In this document: one piece after another, positions 7,788 through 18,300 of the stretch | Layout: each line of letters opens with the position of its first letter | Numbering within the stretch: position 1 is the first letter of the stretch | Virus record (IMG/VR): IMGVR_UViG_3300028610_001325 | Location: 1 to 27,514 of that record | DNA: 27,514 nucleotides | Origin: a virus | Reading direction: 5' to 3' (one strand) | Notes under the pieces: model-generated | Databases searched by the model: none | What the model was told of the DNA's origin: nothing | Seen by the model: the letters and a program-made list of their open reading frames with translations, nothing else | Made by a program: the position numbers and the translations under genes

Positions 7788-10166
7788 ATGGGCCTTTTTA
7801 GTAGTTCCACTGAATATTTTGCATATGCAGGTTCGAGTGACTTATTTGAAGAAGATGAAAGACCTGATACTGTAAAGGCATTAATGCTTCAAGCTACTAT
7901 TGGCAATGAAGTAACAATCAGTGAATCCATCAAGTTAGCATTACAAACAGATATGTATGCACGTGCGCGTAGTATGATTCGCTACGCTTTACGTTCATTT
8001 GTTCGTGGACTACCAGAAACAAACGCAACTCGAGTAATAGTTACTATTGAGGCAATTGACGCCGCAATTGAATCAGAACTTGGAGTACCTGTTTCAGTGC
8101 GTTGGCAAGTTTCTGGACCTTTAAATGAAGATTTCCATATTGATCGACATCTAAAAGAAAATTATTTAAATCCAGTATTCTTTCCCTGGCCTGAAGGGGA
8201 TCCTGTGGATCCTACATGGGATGAGAATAGGGATATAATTGAAATACCTGTTATTAATCCTGATACCGGTATCTACTACACTACAGACAATAACCCAACG
8301 TATAGTAGGGTTTCTCCTTCCTCTCCTATATACTCAATATCATTTCCATATACAGATAATTTAGGGCAACCTGCAGTTTGGGCTATGCCTGGAACTGCTG
8401 ATTTCACAGTTTTTGATGCAGGCGATTGGGTGCAAGCAAGATACTGGATATTACCAATTGTTCCTGGACAGGAAACATTTTATTGGGTATATGAAATTGG
8501 ATCAGGCGGGCATCCGGATTTAGATGCAGATATAGAATCAAGAACCATTGAAGGTGAGTACTTACCCGTTGCTATACTTATGCATGATAAAGTTTGGTTT
8601 GATGATCCTATTGGTACAGATTTAGAGATTACAACAAATAGGTTATTAAAAAAACTTGCACTTGATGGTACAGAAATTAAAGAAGATTATCTTATACAAA
8701 AAGCTGAAGATGACGCATCACAAGATCAGGACAAAAGTAATGCTGAAGAATGGGATTTCTTCATTCATTTTGCTGTACCTATTCATAGCAAAATACGCGG
8801 TTCATTAGAGTATTTGTATCATTTCTTTAGGTTAATGAGACCTGCTTCAAATAGTTTCGATTTCTATCAGGCAGGTATAGCAGGCGGCAATACTCCTCTA
8901 TTTACAGAATTATTAATTACAGAGGGTGATGTAAATGGTTTTAATGTTGAACTCAGATGGCACTATATACACTCAGAAACATTCCCTGGTGAGTTTTTAG
9001 TTAATGGTGTTCCACTATTACCACGTCGCATGCATTCTGTACTGGTAGAGCGTACTGCATCTAATGATGCGGCATATAGGGTAGTGTTAGAAGAAATACA
9101 CGGTACTGGTATCAATATTGGCACATGGAGCGAAGATAATTCCACTGGGTATCACGATTACATCGTTGTTACACAGCAACATCAAGATTCAGCGGGTGTG
9201 AAATCATATACACGTGTTATTGTCATGGGCCCCAGTATGGCATATGTTATTAACACATCTGAAGATAGTGGAGATTTTAGATTCAGAAAAGCGTTACCAC
9301 TATTATTTGGTTTAGAAGAGGAAGAAGACGAATTTAGACTACCAGTACATATTGGAGCTATGAACAATGTTTCTCGTATGCATAGAGAAGAAATGTTATC
9401 AGATGCGCTATGTGCTACTGTATTTCTAGTTGAAAGTAGGAAAGTTAAATGGTATCAAACAGGTTTCTTTAAATGGTTAATCATTTTAATTGTTGTAATC
9501 ATCATAGTGCTTTCATTTCGTTTTGAATTTTTACCTAAATTAGCTGCTTTAGCATCTGCAGCAGTAGGAACTACGGCCGCAGGTTTATGGCTTATATATG
9601 TAACTCTAACATTTGCACTAGGTTTTCTTATATCTTTTGCTGGATCTCTTATTGGTGGTAGACTAGGTATACTATTTGTTCTTGTTGGTTCATTGGTGGC
9701 AGCACGAGCTAATCCATTTTCTAATCTCAGTGCAAAATGGGGATCATTGACTACAAAAGTAAGTTGGGGATCCGCATTTGAGTTTATAAAAGCAACTGCT
9801 CCATTTACAAATTTTGCTATGACTGTAGCCCAGGATATAAGTTTACAGAAACTAGAATCTGATATGCGAGAGTTTCTAAAAACCGCGCGTGAGAAGCAAG
9901 ATGCACTACAAGATGCGTGGGATGCGCTTGGTCCATTACCAACTTGGCTGGACCCAATGGATCTTATTAGGATACAATCTACTACATACATTGAATCAGC
10001 GGATAACTTTATAGAACGAACTTTAAATGCTAATCCAGGCTTATTAGGGTATGATTTGATAAGTAACTTTATAGAAATGGCATTAATACTTCCCGAGGAT
10101 CAGGGAGATATGAGTATAATACAAGGTGTGTTTAATGATTTTGAACGACAAAGAGGTGCGGCATAA
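7788..10166 (+). CDS. Large virion protein with C-terminal membrane segments (candidate ejection/tail protein)
   Basis: The 792-residue protein has a mostly soluble, aromatic- and acidic-rich N-terminal part (residues 1-555) and then a cluster of hydrophobic helices at about 560-580, 598-625 and 626-642 (KWLIILIVVIIIVLSF, WLIYVTLTFALGFLISF, LGILFVLVGSLVAA). A helical C-terminus follows. A phage late-gene product with multiple membrane helices, placed just before coiled-coil ejection-type proteins, is probably injected or membrane-inserted during DNA entry (inference). No clear Shine-Dalgarno sequence precedes the start, which lies seven bases after the previous stop, so coupling is likely. 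Its stop overlaps the next start (TAATG). I do not recognise the soluble domain. No catalytic motif was found. Confidence 0.6.
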   Translation: MGLFSSSTEYFAYAGSSDLFEEDERPDTVKALMLQATIGNEVTISESIKLALQTDMYARARSMIRYALRSFVRGLPETNATRVIVTIEAIDAAIESELGVPVSVRWQVSGPLNEDFHIDRHLKENYLNPVFFPWPEGDPVDPTWDENRDIIEIPVINPDTGIYYTTDNNPTYSRVSPSSPIYSISFPYTDNLGQPAVWAMPGTADFTVFDAGDWVQARYWILPIVPGQETFYWVYEIGSGGHPDLDADIESRTIEGEYLPVAILMHDKVWFDDPIGTDLEITTNRLLKKLALDGTEIKEDYLIQKAEDDASQDQDKSNAEEWDFFIHFAVPIHSKIRGSLEYLYHFFRLMRPASNSFDFYQAGIAGGNTPLFTELLITEGDVNGFNVELRWHYIHSETFPGEFLVNGVPLLPRRMHSVLVERTASNDAAYRVVLEEIHGTGINIGTWSEDNSTGYHDYIVVTQQHQDSAGVKSYTRVIVMGPSMAYVINTSEDSGDFRFRKALPLLFGLEEEEDEFRLPVHIGAMNNVSRMHREEMLSDALCATVFLVESRKVKWYQTGFFKWLIILIVVIIIVLSFRFEFLPKLAALASAAVGTTAAGLWLIYVTLTFALGFLISFAGSLIGGRLGILFVLVGSLVAARANPFSNLSAKWGSLTTKVSWGSAFEFIKATAPFTNFAMTVAQDISLQKLESDMREFLKTAREKQDALQDAWDALGPLPTWLDPMDLIRIQSTTYIESADNFIERTLNANPGLLGYDLISNFIEMALILPEDQGDMSIIQGVFNDFERQRGAA

Positions 10167-10624
10167 TGGCTCACAATAATGCAAATCAATCTAGTAGTGG
10201 TTTTGGTCCTATTGATTTTTCGAATCAAGATCAAAGTCATATTGCACAATCTTCTGCAATTAATGCGGGTAATACCGCTGGTATTTTTCCAGAACTTGAT
10301 GTATTAAACCCAAGTAACCAAACGGGGGGTGGTACTTTTGGGGATTTGGACTTTAGGGGAAAGATTGGTGCTATTGGCACTGGATTTCAAGCCTTTTCAT
10401 CTTTGGCAAATATTTATGCTGGCTTTAAGGCCATAAAATTACAAAAAGATCAGTTTAAATTTCAAAAGGAAGCATTCAATAAGAATTTTGCAGCTCAAGC
10501 AAAAAGTTTTGAAAATGAACTTAGAGATCGCTTTGCCGCACGAAGTGCTTCTGCACAGGTAAATAACAGAGATTTCCAAAGCTTAAGTACTTTTCTTGAT
10601 CAACGTGCTATTCCTGGTACTTAA
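10166..10624 (+). CDS. Small internal virion protein, T7 gp14-like in layout
   Basis: The 152-residue protein has a disordered N-terminus rich in Asn, Gln, Ser and Gly. A Gly/Ala-rich hydrophobic helix follows (KIGAIGTGFQAFSSLANIYA), and then a basic coiled segment (LQKDQFKFQKEAFNKNFAAQ). This combination is seen in the small ejection proteins of many podoviruses (T7 gp14 type), which insert in the outer membrane as part of the ejection channel. It overlaps the upstream gene by one base (TAATG) and precedes two larger ejection-type genes, matching the small-medium-large order of T7 gp14-gp15-gp16. Function is inferred from layout and composition. Confidence 0.55.
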   Translation: MAHNNANQSSSGFGPIDFSNQDQSHIAQSSAINAGNTAGIFPELDVLNPSNQTGGGTFGDLDFRGKIGAIGTGFQAFSSLANIYAGFKAIKLQKDQFKFQKEAFNKNFAAQAKSFENELRDRFAARSASAQVNNRDFQSLSTFLDQRAIPGT

Positions 10625-10638
10625 TACGGAGTTTTGAT

Positions 10639-12309
10639 ATGCCAACACCTCTTACTTTCCGTAGTATAAACCTACCAGCGTTTAACACATCTGGGTTGAA
10701 TGCTGCTTCCTCTGCCTTTGCATCTGCTGGTCAAGGATTTGCAGAACTTACAGATCAATTACGTCGTGATACTGAACGTGAAGATGAATTACGTACTAAT
10801 GAGGCCATTTCAGCCGCACTGAGTGGTGGACCTAGTATATCAACTGATCGTAGAGTAGATGCTGAAGCTTTACGCTCTTCTGTGGCAGCTAGAGATATTA
10901 CTAAAAGTGACCTCTCTAGTGCAAAATTGAGTAGAGCTCTTACTGGTATAGAAACTGAGCAAGCACAATTTAACCTTGATAGTGCGCCTGCAAAACTTGA
11001 TGCTGATTTGAAACAAAAATTGGCTTCTGCTGAGGCTTCTAGATTACGCGGAGACTTTGCATCTTTCCAACTACAATCTGCTGAAGCTGCGGATTTACGT
11101 GCAACAAAGTTGCGTGAAGGTAGACTTGGTGCAGAACGTGATTTTGATGCACTTTTTGCTGGACAAGTTAAATTTGAATTAGATCAAGTACCGGGTATAG
11201 TTGAGGATTTAAAAAGACAAGGATTCAGTCCCGAAGAAATACGTACTCGTGTTAGGGATATTGCAGCTAATGCTCGTGCAGAAGGTTTTGCAAGAGTTGG
11301 TGATCTTATACCCGAATTCTTACAACGTACTAAAACTAAATATGGTCTCACTGATGCGGATTTACAAGGTACCACGGCCAAGCAAATTAGTGATGTTGCA
11401 TTGCAAGCAAGCGCTACAGAAGCGGCTTCTCGTCAGGTAGATCAAAGAGCTACTGATAAGTTTGTTAGTGGTGTTATACGATCTGCTAGAAATCAAGATA
11501 TCTCTGGAATAATATTGGATAGTAACGGTAATGCACGTCCTGCTCAAAATAAAGAAGAAAAAGCTGGTAACAAATTAAGCGATACAAAAGGTGATTTATC
11601 CGCGGTTATTGCACAACAATTTAATGTTGAATTAGATGATGATCTGGTAGCTGCACAAAGAGTACTAAAAACCGTTGATGGTAATCGATCTGCATTTATA
11701 CAAGCAGTTAATAACTCTAAAGATGTATCAGAACCTTTACTCGGCTTTGGTGGCGGTAAAACTACAATTGATTGGAAAGCAGCTCAATTGCAAGCTAATA
11801 TACAAAAAACTGCTCTTACACAATTTGCCAATACATTCAATGATCAAGAACCATTGCGTGGTTTTAGTACTGCTGATGTAGCAGCTGGATTACGAGAAGG
11901 AACTGCTGATGTAGATTTTCTTAGTTCGGAAGCTGCAGTAACACCAATAACTACACCTACTGATGATGTATCACCTACTCCACCTGTAAGTCGTGTGGAT
12001 CAATTTGTTAACACATTACAAGGCGCCCAAAGTAGGTTTGATAATTTAATAAATGATAAATCTTTTACTGGTAGTAGTAAATTACGTAATTTACGTAATA
12101 AAGCAACATCTGGTACGGGTACATTAGCTAGTCAAGAAACAGCTTTAAATAGATTCCTTAAGGCATTAGAACAAGCTGAAAGTTCAAGATCTTTACAGGA
12201 TAGGAATGCAGCAGCTATAGCAGCGGGATTTAGAAGCGCTGTTCAAAAATCAAGAGAAGAACAAGCTGAGATTGCTGATCTTAGAAAAAGACTTGAACAA
12301 GAAAGATAA
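10639..12309 (+). CDS. Coiled-coil internal virion (ejection) protein
   Basis: The 556-residue protein is helical, Ala/Gln/Arg/Glu-rich and has no membrane segment or enzymatic motif. The N-terminus (LNAASSAFASAGQGFAELTD) is typical of phage internal proteins. Long coiled-coil stretches cover about residues 30-180 and the C-terminal ~80 residues (SREEQAEIADLRKRLEQE). Between them is a Thr/Pro linker near residues 435-455 (TPITTPTDDVSPTPPVS). A GGAG ribosome binding site precedes the ATG. It sits between the gp14-like protein and the giant protein, the place of T7 gp15, so it probably forms part of the ejected tube that carries DNA and the vRNAP across the periplasm (inference). Confidence 0.55.
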   Translation: MPTPLTFRSINLPAFNTSGLNAASSAFASAGQGFAELTDQLRRDTEREDELRTNEAISAALSGGPSISTDRRVDAEALRSSVAARDITKSDLSSAKLSRALTGIETEQAQFNLDSAPAKLDADLKQKLASAEASRLRGDFASFQLQSAEAADLRATKLREGRLGAERDFDALFAGQVKFELDQVPGIVEDLKRQGFSPEEIRTRVRDIAANARAEGFARVGDLIPEFLQRTKTKYGLTDADLQGTTAKQISDVALQASATEAASRQVDQRATDKFVSGVIRSARNQDISGIILDSNGNARPAQNKEEKAGNKLSDTKGDLSAVIAQQFNVELDDDLVAAQRVLKTVDGNRSAFIQAVNNSKDVSEPLLGFGGGKTTIDWKAAQLQANIQKTALTQFANTFNDQEPLRGFSTADVAAGLREGTADVDFLSSEAAVTPITTPTDDVSPTPPVSRVDQFVNTLQGAQSRFDNLINDKSFTGSSKLRNLRNKATSGTGTLASQETALNRFLKALEQAESSRSLQDRNAAAIAAGFRSAVQKSREEQAEIADLRKRLEQER

Positions 12310-12324
12310 TTATAAGGATAAAAA

Positions 12325-15300
12325 ATGAGCACATCATTTGATGCTTTAATGCGCTCTCTGCAGCAAACACAGCAGAGTTTTGGTGAAGCCAGGCAGCGCC
12401 GTGTAGAAGACAGTGCTGAACGTAAACGTACTACTATTGATCCTAACTTTGAATCATTTGATCCAGATCTGTATGATGTTACAGATGCGGATACATTGAG
12501 ACATCGTCGTACGGGCGAAGAAATTCGTATTCAAGGTCCAAAAGGTGAATCACTTGATTCTTTTGAGACACAAGAAAGCACATACTTAAATAACCCACGA
12601 CGAGCGGAATTTCACAAGCGTGCTTATGCCCAAGCCTTTGGTGTAAAACGCGAAGATGTAACAATAAAAGATCTCACTGAATTGGGTGAAATACAAAAAG
12701 AACGTTTGAATAATAGCCTAGAGACTTTACGCGGTGTAGGCCTAAATCGAACAGGTCAAGATCAATTCGGACGTACTCTTGCCACATTGGATGATTTTGG
12801 ACCACTTGAAGATGCTAAACGTTTGGGTGGTAATGCTAGCTTTTTTGCACCAAGTAATTTTGCTGGACAATTAAGATCCATTGCTTCTGGTGAATTTGGT
12901 GAAACAATTGCTCCTCAAGAACGTTCCCTTAAACGTGCTTTGTTGGGTGATCAAGCTGTTAATTTAATAGCTGGCGCTAGTCGTATGGCTAATAGTTTGC
13001 TACAAGCTGGATCCGTACTTACAGGTACCAATACAGAAGCTGTAACCAATTTCTTTAATGCAAATAAAGAACGTATTCAAGGTTTCAAAGAAGCGTTATC
13101 TAGTGAAGATCAACTATTCCGCGAACGAATGGATGCTAGACGATCGTCTTTGAATCCAGAACTATTTGAATTACGTAAACAGAAAGCTATTGATGCTGGT
13201 AAATCTGAAAAACAAGCTGCTATATCTGCTGGTATTGATGAATTTACAGATCGAATAGGGTTCCTTATTGATAACCCTGGTCGAATTTTAGACGCGACCA
13301 TCGAATCACTGCCTTATATGATAGGTGTAGGTGCAGTTGGTCGTGTTGCAATAAATGCAGCAGTCAAACGTATAGGCGAAAATATATTAAAGCGTACAAC
13401 AGCTAAATCTGTTGCAACAGGTGTTGCAGAAGCACCTGAAATACTTGCTGCACAAGCTGCTAATATTACTAACCGCTTTCTAGGCAGTAAAACTGGTCAA
13501 CAAACATTAAACAGAATTGCAACCAATACAGGTACAACAACTGTTGGTTTAACAGAGGGTTTATCTAGCTCTGCTGATGTTTACGACTCTATTGCTAATA
13601 TGACTGAGGAAGAAGCTTCTCAATCAGAAGAATATCAAGCACTCCGTAAACTGGGTTTAGATCATAAGGAAGCCACTCGCCAACTTGCAGAAACGGCATT
13701 TATGGATACCTTGGCTACAGTTACATTAATGGCTGGCGCTGCCGGCCGCCTTACAGGTGCTGCCGCGTTTGAAAGCAAGTTGTTTACTGGATTGGCCAGT
13801 GCCCGTAAAGGAGCTAAAACGATTGTACAACAAGTTGACGATGTAGGGGCAGCTGCTACAGCTGTCAAAGCTACTGCTGCTACTGCAGTTCCTCAAAAAA
13901 CAAAAGTTTTACGTACTGCGGCTAAAGCTGTTGCCACCCCACTGGTAAGAGGTGTTAAACATATTTCAGGGCCCGGTGCTAGAGAAGCTGTAGAAGAAAC
14001 TATTCAATCTGGCGGTGGAGAGTTTTTATCACAGTTAGCATCATTTGATGCTACTGGCGAACCTATTGGGCCTGGTGTTGGTGCTGCTACAGCTGAAGGT
14101 GCTGTTGTAGGTTTTGCATCAGGTGCTGGTGCCAGTGCAGTTACAGATTCTTTGAAAGCAATTGCAAATGCAGCTACAAAACCTCGTAGTAATTCTTCCG
14201 GTTTGAAAGAACGTAATAAAGTTGCTCAATCAATCGCTGAAGCTGGCACTATTGTTCCTGGTGGATCCATTTCTGATATTAATAATACACAACCTGCACC
14301 TGATACAGATTTTAAGAAATCTTATAACGATATAATTGTAGGTATACAGGAAGAAACTATTCAACCTTTGGAAGCCATTAATAGATTAGTTTTATTCCAT
14401 GATTTACATATTGCACAGGGTAATACATTTACTCCTGAAGAAGAACAATTACACAAAAAATTACTAGGTATTTATAAAGAAGAACTTGCCAATCGAATGA
14501 ATGACATTCGTAAAACACCTGAATCAAAATGGACAGACTTAGATCGTGCAGTAATTAATGCAGCTGGTGTATTAGGTATAAAAAAGAAAGCAGATATTGA
14601 AGAGTTACCTGAATCTGGTGTTGAAGCCCTCGAGATTTCTGCTGAAATTAATGCACTTGAAAAAGAATCCGAACAACAATTGGCTGAACAAGTAACGAAT
14701 GCTAATACAGATACTGTACGACAGCGTGCTATTGATGTACATAATGAAAAGTTTTCTGATGCAATAGGTAGTAAGGGCCCTGGTCTTGCGTGGTACAGAC
14801 GTGAGATGGTAAATACAATGACAGACCCTGATATAGATAGTCGCGATGGTAAATTCCTTGCTTTATCTAAAGATTTAACCAATTTTATTGATACACAAGT
14901 TAAAAAATTACAATCTAATATAAATAAGAAAAGTTCTCCTGTTTTTATAGAACAATTGCAGAAAGAACTTCAAATTATGAGTGATACTCATAAAGCATTG
15001 AAAAAACAGTTTTTGGTTTGGAATCCCAACGCAACTTCTGAGATTGTAGAATCTGCTAAAAAAGATGATTTTGTACCTATAGATGTATCAGATATACCTA
15101 TTCCTACTGATGTTACACCCAGTACTGTATCAATTCCCAGTAAAACACCTGTTAAAGCTGCTGAGAAGCCCCCAGTTGCCTCCAGTTCTATTAAGTCTGA
15201 AAAGATACCTAAGATTGCAGTAAAGGAACCTGTAAGGGCTCCTGAGCCATCTGAGAAGCAAAAAGATACACGTACTGTTGATGAATTACGATCTCGTGCA

Positions 15301-18300
15301 AAAGAATTGGGATTAACGGGTTATTCTGCACTTAGACGCACAGAACTCTTGCAATCAGTCGTTACTGCAGAAGCTAAATCATTAGACAGTAGAGAAGATG
15401 CTGCCGAAGTTAAAGACGACGCTGTGGCGGAGCCTATAGCGGCGTCTGAGACTGCTGATGTAGTTGAAATTGCTGATACTACCATTAAAGAAACAAAACC
15501 TGCAGTTATACAAACTACAGAAGAAAAAATTAGTAATAGATTAGCTGCTACTAAAAGCTTGTTACGTCGTATTAAAGATCCAGACTTTTTAATTGCAGAA
15601 CTAAAATTATCCAATAAATCTGATAATAAATTTTTACAAGATCAAATTGAGTCTGGTGTATCTGCTAAAGAAGCTATTAATGCAATTGTGAACCGTATTG
15701 AACCGGACCCAACAAAGCGTAATATTTCTTTTAAATCAACTATTGATAAAGAAGTACTTGATAATGCTATTCAAATAATTGGTTTATTAAATGCTGAAAA
15801 AAGTGTACCTGCAATTGGTATTTCAGATCATTGGAATAATTTTGTTGAAAATACTAAAGATAGCTGGCAATGGCTTAAAGGTGAATGGATTTGGGGCACC
15901 CAAAAACCCCTTGAAACAGATGAACATTTTAAGCAAATTGCTATTGAAGCTGAAAAGAAGTTTGCGGCAGCCAAACTGCCAACTAGCATAGCTGATGCAT
16001 TTGCACGTAAATCACAAGTTAGTAATACACTATTTGGCGCCATACCTAATTTAATGGATGTACTTAATGATTTAGGTGCAAAAAATAAGTTATTACAAAC
16101 ACTTCAAGTAAAACCAGCTGAAGAAGTTGCATTAAATGCATTTATTAGCTATTACAATCAATTTAAAAAGACTTTAGAGGATAATTATCGTGAATTAGAT
16201 ATTAAAAAGAGCTTTGCAGATATAACATTGCAAGAACATGGTATACATTACTTTGAAAATAAACTTGGAGAAATAGACCCTAATGTAATTGCTGCTATGG
16301 CTTTTGAAGCTATGAATTGGGCTACACATTCTGGTGCACAAACAGCCTGGAATGATCAAGAAGCAATTAATAGTATATTAGGTCGTGATGGTGATACTTT
16401 AATTACAAATAAAGAAGCAGAAATATTACGTACAGCCGGCACAGTACGTAATAATGCAGCCAATGAAATTGGCCAAGCAATTTGGAAGCACCTTAATTTA
16501 GAAAAAATAGTGAATACAGATATTAATTCACTATTTATGGATAAACTTATTGCCACTCTAGGTGGTACAGCTTTATCTGTATTGGCTAATCAAAATAGAA
16601 TAGAACTTACTACAGTTGATCGTAAATGGTTTCAAAAAGCACGAGAACAAAATCCAGATAATCATACAACTGTAATAGAAGGACAAAATACTAAAGATAA
16701 ACGTGTAAATTTTGTACGTAATGCTCAAATTTTGATTGATGTAGAACAAGGACAAGTTTGGAAAGATGAAAATAATAGTTTAATTGTAGCTGTACGCGAA
16801 GGCCAAAGTATGTTTACACGTTTGTTTGGTTCTGATCCTAAAGTACGTATACCTAGTTTTACTAAGCCGACAAAAGTACCTAATACAATTAGCCGTTCAG
16901 TTGCAAATATTAGTTCAAAAATGAAAGAACGTGTATTAAATATGTCTCAACGAGCATGGCAAGTTGACACATCAGTTATGTCAGTTTTGGCTCGAATGGA
17001 TCAACGTTCATACCTTAAGATGGCACATAAATATGTAGATGAATCAGAAATTGACAGTAAACATGTTACACAACGTGAAGGTACAAGGGGACGTAATGCA
17101 GGACTAGATAGGGATTTTTCTAGTGCAAGGGAGTGGAACGAACAGTATGGAAGCAGACCGTTCTACTTCGATTATAAGATGATTCGTAATGGTCGAATAC
17201 ATATTAATAGTAATGTAATAAATCCACAAGCAAATAAATTGCATAGATTTATGTTTGGTATGAAACAGTGGGAAGTATCAGTACCTGTGAATCCCAATAC
17301 AGATGCTGGTAAAAAAATTGTAGAAGACATGAAGATTGCAATTGCTTTGGGTTTTGATATTAATGCTGATAAAAAACTTAGACATGATGTATTAGCAGAA
17401 ATTGAAGTTGTACTGCAATCTTTAGAGATGAAAGATGCATTAGATGTTTTAAATAAAGATGGTACAGATCAATACAATGAAGATGATATGGCAGCTTTTG
17501 CAAAGTTTTTGCAACCATCAAAAGGTAAACCAGGTGGTGAAGGAACACATACTTTAGCTGCACTTGTTGCGTGGAATACTTACAATAATGCTACAGAAGG
17601 CCATGTTACAATCAGTTTACCGATGGAAACTGATGGAATTACAAATGGTTTTATCGCCGGTTTATTACAAACTCCAACTAATGTAATTCAAAAATCTTAC
17701 AAAAATTTACTTCGTGCAGGTGGTTATTTCTTCAAAGGTGATCCTTGGAAGAGTTTTCCAGAATTTATAGCCGATGGTGGCCGAGACAATTATCAACAGG
17801 TAGCTGATTCAACAGCTAAATTTTTACGAAAAATGTCTAAAGGTATTCTTAATGTTTCACCCAAGAAACCTGTAGATTTCAGAGATAATGATATACGAAT
17901 TAATTCTAGTAAAATTGTTGGTAGCGGGTTATTACCTGATATAACTGAATTATCATTAAAGAAAGGTCGTGATTGGGCTAAAAATCCCTTAATGGTAGTA
18001 GCATATGGTGCTTCTGTTGCTTCTGTAATAAGAGCTATTACTGAGGCAGCTTTTGAAGATTTTCACACAAATTTAGCTGAGGCTGTACAATCTGATAATC
18101 CATTAGAAGCAATTACTGCCGCGGTAAATGCCGGGCATGACATAGCTAATGTGGTACTTGCTGCTAATCGTAAATCTGAAATTTCAAAAGATAAAGGACC
18201 ACTTAATAAAAAAGGACAACCCATAACTTTTAGCGTTACAACTGATAATGTTCTCACATTAGCTAATCGCAAAGAGTATGGTGGAGACTTAAATAAATTT

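Noticed and set aside
12050-12100. Repeated TTACGTAA-like sequence
   Set aside because: It encodes a short LRNLRN repeat in the coiled-coil protein and is too short to call a repeat element.
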